The notes: generated by a model from the sequence alone, not told the origin. A DNA stretch of 10,039 nucleotides from Deltaproteobacteria bacterium (GCA_024275855.1 JAJRYL010000209.1:1-10039); one strand, 5' to 3'. Shown: positions 1 through 6,870, counted from the stretch's first letter. Numbers and translations: made by a program.

Positions 1-2
1 CC

Positions 3-1181
3 GTAGCGGCGCTTGAACTCTGGTGGGCTATGCCGCGCGGATACGGCCCCGACGGACTCTTTCTTCAGCTTATCCCGCTTGCCATAGGTCTATGCGGCAT
101 CTTACTTTCCCTTATTTTTAAACGGGGCACTCTGTTAATAGCTGCAACCGCTATAACCCTCTTTTTTGCCGGTACGCTCTTTACAGACTCTATCTCGCAA
201 AACGGGCTTAGAGACAGGCAGGCTGAATTTATTGCACCCCCCTATGTGAATTTCATACAGGCTCAACCCGGCTACCCGCGCGTTATGGGCTTTTACGGTC
301 TGCTTTTTCCAAACTACGCCGGAAGCGCCGGCCTCTTCGACCTGCACTACGTAAACGCGCTTGCGCTAAAAAGCCTGCCGGAGTTCAGGTACCGGTTTTT
401 AGAAAGCCCGATTGAAGGACAGGATACTACAAGCCCGTCGTTATGGTTTACGGGTATGCCGCAACGCATAACCGTAAAAAGAGACAACTCCGCAATAGGG
501 GCGCACTTCAAAATAGTAAAGTCCGACATTGAGCGGGACCTGCTCGATCACCTGCCCCACTACTCGTTAATGGGGGTTAAGTATTTTCTTTTGCCAAAGG
601 GGTATAAACTCTCGAAAAAGTACGCGCAGAAATTCGCTCTTGAAAAGATAGAGCTTGTGTACGACGCGGAGATAAAGATATTCGAAAACATCGGAGCCTT
701 TGACCGCGCCTTTATTCTCCATCCCTTTAAAGACAAGGCCGCCTTCGAGGCGACACGCTTAAGCATAACCACAAACGCGGCAACGGGGCTGACTATCGGC
801 ACGGATATTCTAACAAAGATACAGAACGCAAAGGCGGCAAAAAGAGCGAGCGGAATAATTACCCCGGCTACCATAACAAGATATAAGGCCAACAGCTTGA
901 CGATAAAGACAGACTCTTTAAAACCGGGCATACTTATAGTAACCGACGCCTTTGCCCCGGGATGGCGGGCGAGCGTAGACAACGTAAACAGACCTATACT
1001 GCGCATAAACGGCTTTGTCCGCGGGCTCTTTCTCGACTCCGGCCCGCATACGATAAAGCTTACCTACCACGCGCCCGGCTTTAATACAGGGGTTAAACTC
1101 TTCTTTGCCGGGCTCGGTATTATCGCGCTGCTTTTTGTAACCAAATTAACCAACAGGCGCAAAAACAGACATATTATTTGA
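3..1181 (+). CDS. YfhO-family membrane protein, C-terminal part (5' end outside window)
   Basis: The reading frame is open from base 3, well before the first in-frame ATG at base 30, so the gene starts upstream and about 392 C-terminal residues are visible. Counting from that ATG, two hydrophobic helices lie at about residues 9-27 and 34-51. A long soluble, presumably extracytoplasmic domain follows, and a last membrane helix (about 355-372) ends in a basic tail. The closing module has the pattern seen in the C-terminus of YfhO proteins: 'TDAFAPGWRASVD', then a short strand, an 'F-R-G' turn, and 'GPHTIKLTYHAPGF' before the final helix. YfhO proteins are large multi-pass proteins of the GT-C glycosyltransferase-like superfamily linked to glycosylation of cell-wall or envelope glycans. 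The catalytic N-terminal half is not visible, so activity cannot be judged. Family assignment is fairly safe; function is inferred from the family. Confidence 0.75.
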   Translation, partial: VAALELWWAMPRGYGPDGLFLQLIPLAIGLCGILLSLIFKRGTLLIAATAITLFFAGTLFTDSISQNGLRDRQAEFIAPPYVNFIQAQPGYPRVMGFYGLLFPNYAGSAGLFDLHYVNALALKSLPEFRYRFLESPIEGQDTTSPSLWFTGMPQRITVKRDNSAIGAHFKIVKSDIERDLLDHLPHYSLMGVKYFLLPKGYKLSKKYAQKFALEKIELVYDAEIKIFENIGAFDRAFILHPFKDKAAFEATRLSITTNAATGLTIGTDILTKIQNAKAAKRASGIITPATITRYKANSLTIKTDSLKPGILIVTDAFAPGWRASVDNVNRPILRINGFVRGLFLDSGPHTIKLTYHAPGFNTGVKLFFAGLGIIALLFVTKLTNRRKNRHII

Positions 1182-1206
1182 CATAAAGTGCGCCAAACCC
1201 TACAAT
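1178..1206 (+). promoter_or_regulatory. Sigma-70-type promoter for the FmdB-like gene
   Basis: TTGACA at 1178-1183 and TACAAT at 1201-1206 are separated by exactly 17 bases. The -35 box overlaps the TGA stop of the upstream membrane protein gene. The predicted transcript start, near 1213, lies about 23 bases before the ATG at 1236 and leaves room for the AAAGGAG ribosome site at 1221-1227. Seen directly; activity is inferred. Confidence 0.7.
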
Positions 1207-1235
1207 ATACGTAATATTTAAAAGGAGTTTTTCAG

Positions 1236-1502
1236 ATGCCAATCTACGAATATAAATGCAACAGTTGCAATACCGTCTTTGAAGAGATACAGAAGTTTTC
1301 AGACGACCCTGTAAAAAAGTGCCGGCACTGCTCTTCCACCAAGGTAGAGAAACTTATCTCGCAGAGTTCCTTTGTACTAAAAGGCGGCGGCTGGTATGCG
1401 GACGGTTACTCAAAAAAGCCTAAGAAAAAGGACAGCAAACCCGCGGATACACCCGCAAAGCCGGACTGTTCGACCTGCCCGTCCTCTTCATCCGACAACT
1501 GA
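1236..1502 (+). CDS. FmdB-type zinc ribbon protein
   Basis: This 88-residue protein opens with the hallmark 'MPIYEYKC' of the FmdB/CxxC_CXXC_SSSS regulatory-protein family. Two CxxC knuckles (C8/C11 and C29/C32) should bind one zinc ion, and the 'SSF.LKGGGWYADGY' segment typical of the family follows. The tail is low-complexity, lysine- and serine-rich, and carries a third CxxC (C78/C81) that is not part of the core ribbon. The start is fixed by AAAGGAG at 1221-1227, eight bases before the ATG. The founding member was proposed as a regulator of amide metabolism in Methylophilus; most members have no known role. It has its own promoter overlapping the upstream stop codon. No function is assigned beyond likely zinc binding. 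Confidence 0.88.
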   Translation: MPIYEYKCNSCNTVFEEIQKFSDDPVKKCRHCSSTKVEKLISQSSFVLKGGGWYADGYSKKPKKKDSKPADTPAKPDCSTCPSSSSDN

Positions 1503-1641
1503 CCTGCGTCTCTTTTTACCAGCGCTTTTTTTGCTCTTTTCCACGCGCTCCCTCCGGCCTTATTAAAGAACAGACTTGCGCAATAACGGCGCACAATGGC
1601 CGCTGGCCGCATCTTTTTTCGTACTCTATTCGGACGGTATA

Positions 1642-2430
1642 ATGACAACACCTATTTCAATAGCTGTTAAAGCGGCCAAAGAGGCAGGGGCGCTTATAAA
1701 AAACAGGTTAGGCAACCCGGGCACAGTAAAGCACAAGGGCAGCGTAGACATTGTTACCGAAATGGACAAGTCTGCCGAGGAGCTTATCCTTCGTATAATT
1801 ACGGAACAATTTCCAGACCACTCCATACTTGCCGAAGAGGGCGGTGCTATCAAAGGTTCGGAAGGTAGTGGGCACGAGCGGTTTCGCTGGATAATCGACC
1901 CCATCGACGGCACTACCAACTTCGCTCACGGCCTCCCTTTTTTCGCCGTCTCTATCGGCTTTGAGGCCAACGGCAAGGTAGAGGCCGGTGTAGTCTACAA
2001 CCCGGTATCGAACGAGCTTTTCAGCGCGGAAATGGGAAGAGGCGCACTGCTGAACGACAAAAAAATATCGGTCTCACAGACCGGTACCGTAAACGATAGC
2101 CTGGTCGCGACCGGATTCCCGTACGACATCCGTACAAGTGAAAATAACAACCTCGACCACTTCAAAAACTTTACTCTCAGGGCCCAGGCCGTAAGAAAAA
2201 CCGGTTCCGCGGCGCTCGACCTGTGCTTCACGGCATGCGGCAGATTCGACGGCTTCTGGGAACTTAAGCTAAAACCGTGGGACGTTGCCGCCGGAGCGCT
2301 TATACTGCAAGAGGCAAAAGGGAGCTTAAGCGACTTTAACTCCGCCCCATTCGACATATACGGCGCCGAGTGCCTCGCTTCCAACGGTAAAATCCATAAA
2401 GAGATGCTCGACATACTGAGCATTAAATAA
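1642..2430 (+). CDS. Inositol-1-monophosphatase family protein (SuhB-like)
   Basis: A 262-residue enzyme of the metal-dependent, lithium-sensitive phosphatase superfamily, cytoplasmic, expected to hydrolyse myo-inositol 1-phosphate or similar sugar or polyol phosphates. The metal-site motifs are all present: the E65-E66-G-G loop, 'DPIDGTTNF' at residues 86-94 (D86, D89, G90, T91), and 'WDVAAG' at 213-218 near the C-terminus. The ATG at 1642 gives 'MTTPISIAVKAAKEAG', matching the usual first helix. An upstream TTG at 1576 would add 22 residues with no family character. No good Shine-Dalgarno sequence precedes the ATG, only a weak 'GGACGG'. Length is normal for the family. It lies 23 bases before the holin-like gene, so the two are probably cotranscribed. 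Substrate cannot be told from sequence; bacterial relatives include SuhB, which also acts in rRNA antitermination. Confidence 0.93.
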   Translation: MTTPISIAVKAAKEAGALIKNRLGNPGTVKHKGSVDIVTEMDKSAEELILRIITEQFPDHSILAEEGGAIKGSEGSGHERFRWIIDPIDGTTNFAHGLPFFAVSIGFEANGKVEAGVVYNPVSNELFSAEMGRGALLNDKKISVSQTGTVNDSLVATGFPYDIRTSENNNLDHFKNFTLRAQAVRKTGSAALDLCFTACGRFDGFWELKLKPWDVAAGALILQEAKGSLSDFNSAPFDIYGAECLASNGKIHKEMLDILSIK

Positions 2431-2453
2431 CAGGCACCGGGAACAGAGCAGCC

Positions 2454-2792
2454 ATGTCAACCATACTTTTGCGCCTCTCCATACTCTCGCTCGGAATCTT
2501 CCTTGCCGCGTACCTTGTGCCGGGCATCGAAGTTACCGGCTACGGCCCTATAGTAGCCGGCGCTATACTTCTTGGCATCTTCAACGTAATCATAAAACCG
2601 CTGCTCATTCTGCTGACCCTTCCCATCACATGCCTTACGCTCGGCCTCTTTACCCTCTTTATCAACGGATTCCTGCTCTGGGCCGTTGCCCAGGCAATCT
2701 CGGGACTGCACGTTTCCGGCCTGCTCGCCTCTATTGCCGGAGCGGCCCTTATCAGCGGACTCAGCGTTATGGTAAACATGTTGATTAAATAG
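2454..2792 (+). CDS. Phage holin family 4 superfamily IV-like small membrane protein
   Basis: The 112-residue product is almost wholly hydrophobic, with four predicted membrane helices at about residues 3-22, 32-48, 50-80 (a long stretch around 'LTLPITCLTLGLFTLFING') and 87-110. The 'N-x-x-I-K-P-L-L-x-x-L-T-L-P' and 'T-L-G-L-F-T-L-x-I-N' segments are the signature of the PF04020 family. Despite the name 'phage holin', members are widespread chromosomal proteins with no proven lytic role, and nothing here points to a prophage. It starts 23 bases after the phosphatase stop codon, with only a weak ribosome site. Family call is confident; function unknown. Confidence 0.88.
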   Translation: MSTILLRLSILSLGIFLAAYLVPGIEVTGYGPIVAGAILLGIFNVIIKPLLILLTLPITCLTLGLFTLFINGFLLWAVAQAISGLHVSGLLASIAGAALISGLSVMVNMLIK

Positions 2793-2888
2793 AGGTTTGC
2801 CCTTAAAAGAACGGAGCGCATCGAACAACAGAGAGAATCTATTTTAGAAAAGAAGCTCTCTCTAAGCTTGCGCACTTCAAAAGTGGTA

Positions 2889-2918
2889 TTGACACTATGC
2901 GGGCTGTGGTACTATACT
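2889..2918 (+). promoter_or_regulatory. Sigma-70-type promoter for the hisIE-HIT-zinc ribbon cluster
   Basis: TTGACA at 2889-2894 and TATACT at 2913-2918 are spaced by 18 bases. Transcription would begin near 2925, giving a leader of about 43 bases before the ATG at 2968. The 96 bases between the holin-like gene and this promoter hold only weak inverted repeats (AGAGAGA 2830-2836 with TCTCTCT 2857-2863) and no T-run, so a terminator there is not clear. Confidence 0.65.
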
Positions 2919-2967
2919 TAAGGTTGAGGGAATAGTTCGGGTCGCGGCTTCGAAAAAACAGTGTGTA

Positions 2968-3645
2968 ATGACAGAAGTATTCGATATAGATAAGATAAAA
3001 TTCGGCTCCGATTCATTGCTGCCGGCCATTGCGCAAGACGCTCTTACGTCTGAGGTGCTGATGCTCGCGTACATGAACGCCGAGTCGCTCGGCCTGACCC
3101 TCTCTACGCGCAAGGCCCATTTTTACAGCCGGTCGAGGCAAAAGTTATGGTGCAAGGGCGAAACGTCGGGCAATTATCTTCATGTAAAGTCCGTTCGGTA
3201 CGACTGCGACGCAGATACTATTTTAATGAAAGTAGCGCCTGCGGGGCCCGCCTGCCACACGGGTCAAACCTCTTGCTTCTTCAATTCAATCGAGCTTGAG
3301 GGCGGCACAGAGCCTATAGGCCCGGGTATCTTAGGCAAGCTCTACAAGATACTTGAAGCCCGGAAAACAGAAGAGGCAAAGAACTCTTACGTAACTTCGC
3401 TCTACTCTAAAGGGCTTGAAAAGATTTTAGAAAAGGTGGCAGAAGAGGCCGGAGAACTCGACGAGGCCGCACGGGAAAAAGAGAGCAGCGAAGTCGTGCA
3501 CGAACTCGTAGACCTCTGGTTTCACACCCTCGTACTTACCGCGCACAAGGGTATAGGTATAGAGAGTATCTTTAAAGAGTTCGACAGGCGTTTCGGGACT
3601 TCGGGTATAGACGAGAAGAACTCGCGGAAAAAGATTTCAAAATAG
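2968..3645 (+). CDS. hisIE: Bifunctional phosphoribosyl-AMP cyclohydrolase / phosphoribosyl-ATP pyrophosphatase
   Basis: A 225-residue fusion catalysing steps two and three of histidine biosynthesis: HisE removes pyrophosphate from phosphoribosyl-ATP, and HisI opens the adenine ring of phosphoribosyl-AMP. The N-terminal HisI domain (about residues 10-115) has 'AYMN', 'YSRSRQKLWCKGETSGN' and the metal ligands in 'DCDAD' (79-83), with C96 and C103. The C-terminal HisE domain (about 122-210) has 'EKVAEEAGE' (155-163) and 'HELVDLWFH' (178-186), the acidic helices that hold magnesium. A short lysine-rich tail follows. The order matches E. coli HisIE. The ATG at 2968 is the first start in this frame after the promoter; its ribosome site is weak. 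No other his gene is in the window. The HIT gene follows after 23 bases. Confidence 0.95.
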   Translation: MTEVFDIDKIKFGSDSLLPAIAQDALTSEVLMLAYMNAESLGLTLSTRKAHFYSRSRQKLWCKGETSGNYLHVKSVRYDCDADTILMKVAPAGPACHTGQTSCFFNSIELEGGTEPIGPGILGKLYKILEARKTEEAKNSYVTSLYSKGLEKILEKVAEEAGELDEAAREKESSEVVHELVDLWFHTLVLTAHKGIGIESIFKEFDRRFGTSGIDEKNSRKKISK

Positions 3646-3668
3646 ACAGTATAACGGGGTAAAGAGTA

Positions 3669-4004
3669 TTGGATTGCGTCTTTTGCAAAATAGCTCGCAA
3701 AGAGATAGAGGCGCAACTGTTGTACGAAACAGACGAGCTCTTTGCTATCAGGGATATGAGCCCGCAGGCCCCGACGCACCTTTTAATTATTCCAAAAAAG
3801 CATTTTAGCAGCATGCTCGAATGCAAAGAGACCGACCTGCTCGGCTCTATGCTGCAAGCCGCGTCTAAGCTCGCGCGGAGCGAAGCAATAGCGGCAACAG
3901 GGTTTAGAACAGTAATAAATACCAACGAGGAGGGAGGGCAAACCGTCTTTCACCTCCACATGCACGTGCTTGGCGGAAGGCCGTTAACCGGCTCTATGGG
4001 CTGA
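3669..4004 (+). CDS. HIT family (HINT-like) purine nucleotide hydrolase
   Basis: A 111-residue histidine-triad protein. The triad H95-x-H97-x-H99 lies in 'VFHLHMHVLGG' near the C-terminus, where the middle histidine normally forms the nucleotidyl intermediate. The N-terminus 'DCVFCKIARKEI' has C3 and C6, which with histidines can bind zinc in HINT proteins. The start codon is TTG: an in-frame TAA at 3660-3662 lies just upstream and no ATG exists before residue 30, so TTG is the only choice giving the complete conserved N-terminus. The 'GGGGTAAAGAG' run just before it can serve as ribosome site. Family members hydrolyse adenosine phosphoramidates; the natural substrate is unclear. The tight spacing after hisIE suggests cotranscription. 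Confidence 0.92.
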   Translation: MDCVFCKIARKEIEAQLLYETDELFAIRDMSPQAPTHLLIIPKKHFSSMLECKETDLLGSMLQAASKLARSEAIAATGFRTVINTNEEGGQTVFHLHMHVLGGRPLTGSMG

Positions 4005-4045
4005 GCGCTAACCTTAAATCAAAAAATCATAACGGAGCTGGAATT

Positions 4046-4327
4046 ATGTCACAGAATCTTTTACTCGGTCCCACATGCCAGAGCTGCGGCGCGGCACTGC
4101 TCGACAAGCTCGACTTCGGTACAAACGCCGCCGGCGCAATCGTAACCGACTACTGCAAGTTCTGCTTTGCCAAGGGCGAATTCGTAGACCCGGATATTAC
4201 ACTCGAAGAGATGATAAAAAAGTCGGCCGCCGCAATGGCTAAAAAGAAGGGCGGAAACGCGGGCAAGGCCGAGGCTATGGCAGAACGTGTTCTGCCGGGG
4301 CTTGATCGCTGGAAGGCAAAACACTAA
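4046..4327 (+). CDS. Putative zinc ribbon domain protein (PF12674-like)
   Basis: A 93-residue protein with two CxxC knuckles, C11-Q-S-C14 and C37-K-F-C40, separated by the 'L-D-F-G-T-x-A-x-G' turn. 'KGEFVDPDITLEEMI' and a C-terminal 'LPGLDRW' follow. This order is characteristic of the 'putative zinc ribbon' family, which often ends in the same short helix and tryptophan. The middle (about residues 60-80) is alanine- and lysine-rich. A CGGAG ribosome site at 4033-4037 fixes the ATG. It is the last gene before a strong terminator, and its closeness to the HIT gene (41 bases) suggests the same transcript. Function is unknown; zinc binding is inferred. Confidence 0.85.
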   Translation: MSQNLLLGPTCQSCGAALLDKLDFGTNAAGAIVTDYCKFCFAKGEFVDPDITLEEMIKKSAAAMAKKKGGNAGKAEAMAERVLPGLDRWKAKH

Positions 4328-4464
4328 AGAAAAACCGACGGTAAAAAAGAGACGCAGCTATAAGTGCAACAGGCTCCTGCCACTCTTTTTTCTGTACGGC
4401 AGGCGGCGGGTTCTGCTCCGGCAGGCTCTGCGTTTTCCTTAAATTGTCAATAACAGCCGCATAG

Positions 4465-4509
4465 AAGTTCAGCCCCGACGCTTTTTAATCGCCGGGGCTG
4501 AACTTTTTT
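4465..4509 (+). terminator. Strong Rho-independent terminator ending the + strand block
   Basis: AAGTTCAGCCCCG at 4465-4477 pairs perfectly with CGGGGCTGAACTT at 4493-4505 (13 base pairs, 15-base loop), and the right arm runs into TTTTTT at 4504-4509. The sequence on the other side lacks a comparable A-run, so it should act mainly on + strand transcripts, between the zinc ribbon gene and the convergent rlmB. The 137 bases from 4328 to 4464 hold no gene, only smaller hairpin arms such as CCTGCC 4376-4381 with GGCAGG 4398-4403. Confidence 0.9.
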
Positions 4510-4542
4510 ATTATACCCACAAAAAACCCGCCTTCTCCATAC

Positions 4543-5295
4543 CTACCCCAAACGCTGCCTCATTACCTCGAACATAGAGACAACACCGGCCTGAGCGGCC
4601 GACAAGCTGTTAACCCTTCCGGTAAGCGGAAGCGACACCACGTGGTCGCAACTCTCTTTTACCAGCCTGCGTACGCCTGAGCCCTCGCTGCCGAGCACAA
4701 TAGCGGTGTTCGAAGTCAGGTCTACCCCGTAAAGGGTCTCCTTCTCTCCGGCCTCAAGCGCCGTAACCCAGACACCGGCCTCTTTTAGAAGCTCTATGGC
4801 GCGCGAGAGGTTTGTAACCCTCGATACGGATACATACGCCGTTGCCCCTGCCGAGGCCTTGACTACGGCGGGCGTAATCTTCGCGCTGCGGTCTTTGGTT
4901 ATGATAACGCCGTGCGCTCCGGAACAGTCGGCGCCGCGGATAAGGGAACCTAAGTTCTGCGGGTCCTGAATAGAGTCGAGTATAACAAAAAAGGCCGCCT
5001 CACCCGTTGCCCGCCATTGCTCTATCAGGTCTTCAAGCAGGGTATAGGAATACTTGCCGGAAAGAATCGCAAGCACGCCCTGATGTTTCGCCCGCTCCGC
5101 GAGCCTGTCTATCTCGGCGCGAGGCACCCTGTCTATCCGTACCTTTGCCGCCTTTGCCGCTGCCACCACCTTAGCGGTAGCTCCGCCGGATTTCGACGTT
5201 GAGAGCACAATACGCTCAACATTTTCGCTGCCGGATAAAAGCACCTCTGTCACGGGATTCACCCCGTATATAACTCTCGATTCCGACCCTTTCAT
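4543..5295 (-). CDS. rlmB: 23S rRNA (guanosine-2'-O-)-methyltransferase RlmB, SpoU/TrmH family
   Basis: A 250-residue SPOUT-class RNA 2'-O-methyltransferase, expected to use S-adenosylmethionine to methylate a guanosine of 23S rRNA (G2251 in E. coli). The N-terminal substrate-binding domain (about 7-85) begins 'VIYGVNPVTEVL' and includes 'HQGVLAI'. Motif 1 has D107, D111-P, N114 and catalytic R120; motif 2 is 'IVLGSEGSG' (199-207); motif 3 is 'LPLTGRVNSLS' (222-232). Motif 3 departs from the usual S-L-N-V-S: it reads S-L-S-A-A. A longer start (TTG at 5304) is unlikely because the AGGAGG ribosome site, at 5312-5307 on this strand, would be only two bases from it; the ATG at 5295 is 11 bases away. 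Specificity for G2251 rather than another site is inferred. Confidence 0.9.
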   Translation of the reverse strand: MKGSESRVIYGVNPVTEVLLSGSENVERIVLSTSKSGGATAKVVAAAKAAKVRIDRVPRAEIDRLAERAKHQGVLAILSGKYSYTLLEDLIEQWRATGEAAFFVILDSIQDPQNLGSLIRGADCSGAHGVIITKDRSAKITPAVVKASAGATAYVSVSRVTNLSRAIELLKEAGVWVTALEAGEKETLYGVDLTSNTAIVLGSEGSGVRRLVKESCDHVVSLPLTGRVNSLSAAQAGVVSMFEVMRQRLG

Positions 5296-5336
5296 ACGAT
5301 ACAAAACCTCCTGTTCCGGCTCTTTTCTATTTTAAA

Positions 5337-5364
5337 TTGCTTGCATAACACTAAAGTATATACT
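5337..5364 (+). promoter_or_regulatory. Possible + strand promoter reading into the 5400-5545 hairpin region
   Basis: TTGCTT at 5337-5342 and TATACT at 5359-5364 are 16 bases apart. The -35 box matches the consensus at only three positions. The -10 lies in the palindrome AGTATATACT (5355-5364), so the same box could equally serve rlmB on the other strand, although no -35 is recognisable there. A + strand start near 5371 would produce a short RNA ending at the hairpin and T-run at 5541-5544. Weak, included because no + strand gene otherwise explains that terminator-like end. Confidence 0.3.
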
Positions 5365-5399
5365 CTCAAGCACGTACACTCTTTCCGTTAAGTCGAAAC

Positions 5400-5550
5400 A
5401 ACAATAAACCTGCTCCGGCAGGTGCCCGCATACCTTAAGATAAAAGCCTTCGGCCCGGAACCAACAGACAGGTTATCTCCCCTCGGACAGATGTCCGGTC
5501 TTTTAACGGTCAAGTGAACTGCCACGGGCTAAAGCCCGGGTTTTCTGACC
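5400..5550 (+). ncRNA. Candidate structured RNA or orphan IS200/IS605-type right end
   Basis: The gap between the TPR gene and rlmB has no credible protein gene but contains a row of hairpins: CCTGC/GCAGG around TCCG (5409-5422), CGGAC/GTCCG around AGAT (5484-5497), and CGGGC/GCCCG around TAAA (5525-5538). The last is extended by CC/GG with one bulged A and followed by TTTT (5541-5544). The stretch 'GTCAAGTGAACTGCC' plus hairpin plus 'TTTTCTGACC' (5509-5550) resembles, from memory, right ends of IS200/IS605 elements, which also encode the 3' part of TnpB guide RNAs. No tnpA or tnpB is nearby, so it would be a remnant, a REP-like repeat or a stand-alone small RNA. Orientation and ends are guesses; the hairpins are seen directly. 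Confidence 0.35.
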
Positions 5551-5568
5551 GAGTTTAATAAAAGCCGT

Positions 5569-6197
5569 CTACTTTAAGCTCTCTATCCGCTTTAACAGTT
5601 CGGCCTCGGCATCCCTATTTCCCTGCAATTTGTAAAGGTCAACCATGTGTCCGTAAATCTTTTAAGCACCGTTGGCCTGTTGGCCGGTACAGAGGCCACC
5701 GCCTTTTTAAAATTAACAAGCGCAAAAGGATACCTCTTTTGGCGGGTAAGAATAACGCCCAGTGTATCGAGGTATATGTAAGCCCTTTGCGGGTCGAGCG
5801 CAGCCGCCTGCCCGGCCGCTCCGGCCGCCTTTTTGTACCTGCCCTGCCTCATATAAAGCCAACCCAGGTTGTTACGGTAAATTCCGCTCTTCGGGCGCAG
5901 CCATATCGCCGTTTTGTAAGCCTCTAACGCCGCGTCCAACAGGCCCTCTTTAAGCGACAGGTTCGCATAGGCAAAGTAAACCTCGGGGTTCGACCTGTCT
6001 GAGGCAATAGCTTTCCGGTACTGCTTCAAGGCGTTGCGCCTCTCGCCTCTCGACTCATAAACGGTTGCAAGGTCAAAGTGCTCTTTGGCGGTTAAAGCGT
6101 CCTTTACAGCCGGCGAATGCGCGCAAGAAAGAACAGAGAGGGCTATAACCGTGATTACCACGCTAAAAATTCTTCTGCTGTTAAATACACGACTCAT
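5569..6197 (-). CDS. TPR-repeat lipoprotein, 3' end frameshifted
   Basis: The protein begins with a basic, hydrophobic signal and a plausible lipobox, 'SVLSC', with C25 as lipid anchor, so it should face the periplasm. Four TPR units follow at about residues 37-70, 71-104, 105-138 and 139-172, with alternating small and aromatic residues as in protein-binding TPR scaffolds. The uninterrupted frame stops at 5592 after an unTPR-like tail ('WLTFTNCREIGMPRPNC'). Adding one base to the run of four A's (+ strand T 5660-5663) restores 'KKIYGHMVDLYKLQGN' and a fifth helix pair, ending at a TAG at 5569 (209 residues). The coordinates given include this restored end. The ATG is fixed by AAGGAG (complement of 6204-6209). 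The cysteine peptidase gene is 40 bases upstream. Function is inferred only as a partner of that module. Confidence 0.82.
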
Positions 6198-6237
6198 CTG
6201 CCGCTCCTTCCATTCGTTTAAACCACGCTTAAAAAGA

Positions 6238-6843
6238 TTAATCCGCTTTTCCGTCCGGGGTAGCGACAGGAACAGCTGGGGTAATATATATTGTGCTGTA
6301 CCCGGTTTTTTTCCACGCGCGCTTTAGCTCCGCGTAACCGAACACCTTATCCTTATCAACGCCTGAGCGGGCTATTACCGCCTTCTTGCTCTCCGAATAA
6401 CCGACAGCTACTATATAATGCCCGACCGGATAGATATCGAGACCGAGATTTATAAAGAGTATAAGGGGCCTGCCCGCTTTCAGCTTCTCTTTTAAGTCGT
6501 CGAGGCCGCCGGAGTAGAGTGTTGCCTCAAACCCGCTCTCTCTTGCGTATATAAGCATGTCCATAGAGAGAGTACCGCCAAGTTTTTCAAAATAGATCGC
6601 CTTAGCGATACTTTCGTAAGAGCCCGCGCCTTTTTGGCTTTTATAAAAACCGGTTAAACTTGCAAGCACGCTCGGGCCGCACATACGCGTATGGTCCGGG
6701 AAAAAAGGCACCGCCTCTATATAGGCTCCGTCACCCGGGGCCTCGCGAATACTCTCAAGCACGGCAGCGGTACCGACACCTGCGCATCCGTATAAAAAAA
6801 GAGCGGCAAAGAGAACTGAAAGCAAACGGCTAAAAGAGCGCAC
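6238..6843 (-). CDS. PA2778-family C39-like cysteine peptidase, lipoprotein
   Basis: A 201-residue exported protein. Its signal peptide ends in the lipobox 'LYGC' (C20), so it is probably lipid-anchored in the periplasm. The remainder is a C39-like papain-fold domain: 'VPFFPDHTRMCGPSVLASL' carries the presumed nucleophile C55 within the C-G-P motif, 'YPVGHYIVAVGY' carries the presumed histidine H142, and 'N132-L-G' could sit in the active-site cleft. Where classical C39 peptidases have a D-P after the next strand, this protein has 'ARSG' (158-161), which I also associate with the PA2778 family. The start is GTG with GGAGG four bases away. Relatives as I recall them continue into TPRs; here the TPR part is the separate next gene. 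Substrate unknown; the membrane protein encoded just upstream is a candidate. Confidence 0.87.
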   Translation of the reverse strand: MRSFSRLLSVLFAALFLYGCAGVGTAAVLESIREAPGDGAYIEAVPFFPDHTRMCGPSVLASLTGFYKSQKGAGSYESIAKAIYFEKLGGTLSMDMLIYARESGFEATLYSGGLDDLKEKLKAGRPLILFINLGLDIYPVGHYIVAVGYSESKKAVIARSGVDKDKVFGYAELKRAWKKTGYSTIYITPAVPVATPDGKAD

Positions 6844-6870
6844 AGGGCCTCCGGTCTGTCACTGGTAAAT

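Noticed and set aside
560..1006. 148-codon reverse-strand frame inside the YfhO-like gene
   Set aside because: It lies antisense to a clearly conserved coding region and resembles no protein I recognise; it is a shadow frame.
1576..1641. Upstream extension of the phosphatase gene from a TTG
   Set aside because: The 22 added residues have no family character; the ATG at 1642 matches the normal first helix.
1638..1643. A perfect TATAAT just at the start of the phosphatase gene
   Set aside because: It overlaps the ATG at 1642, so transcription from it would begin inside the gene with no in-frame start soon after, and there is no -35 box at the right distance.
2454..2792. Prophage or lysis cassette suggested by the holin-like gene
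   Set aside because: The family is common on chromosomes, and no endolysin, integrase or phage structural gene is near.
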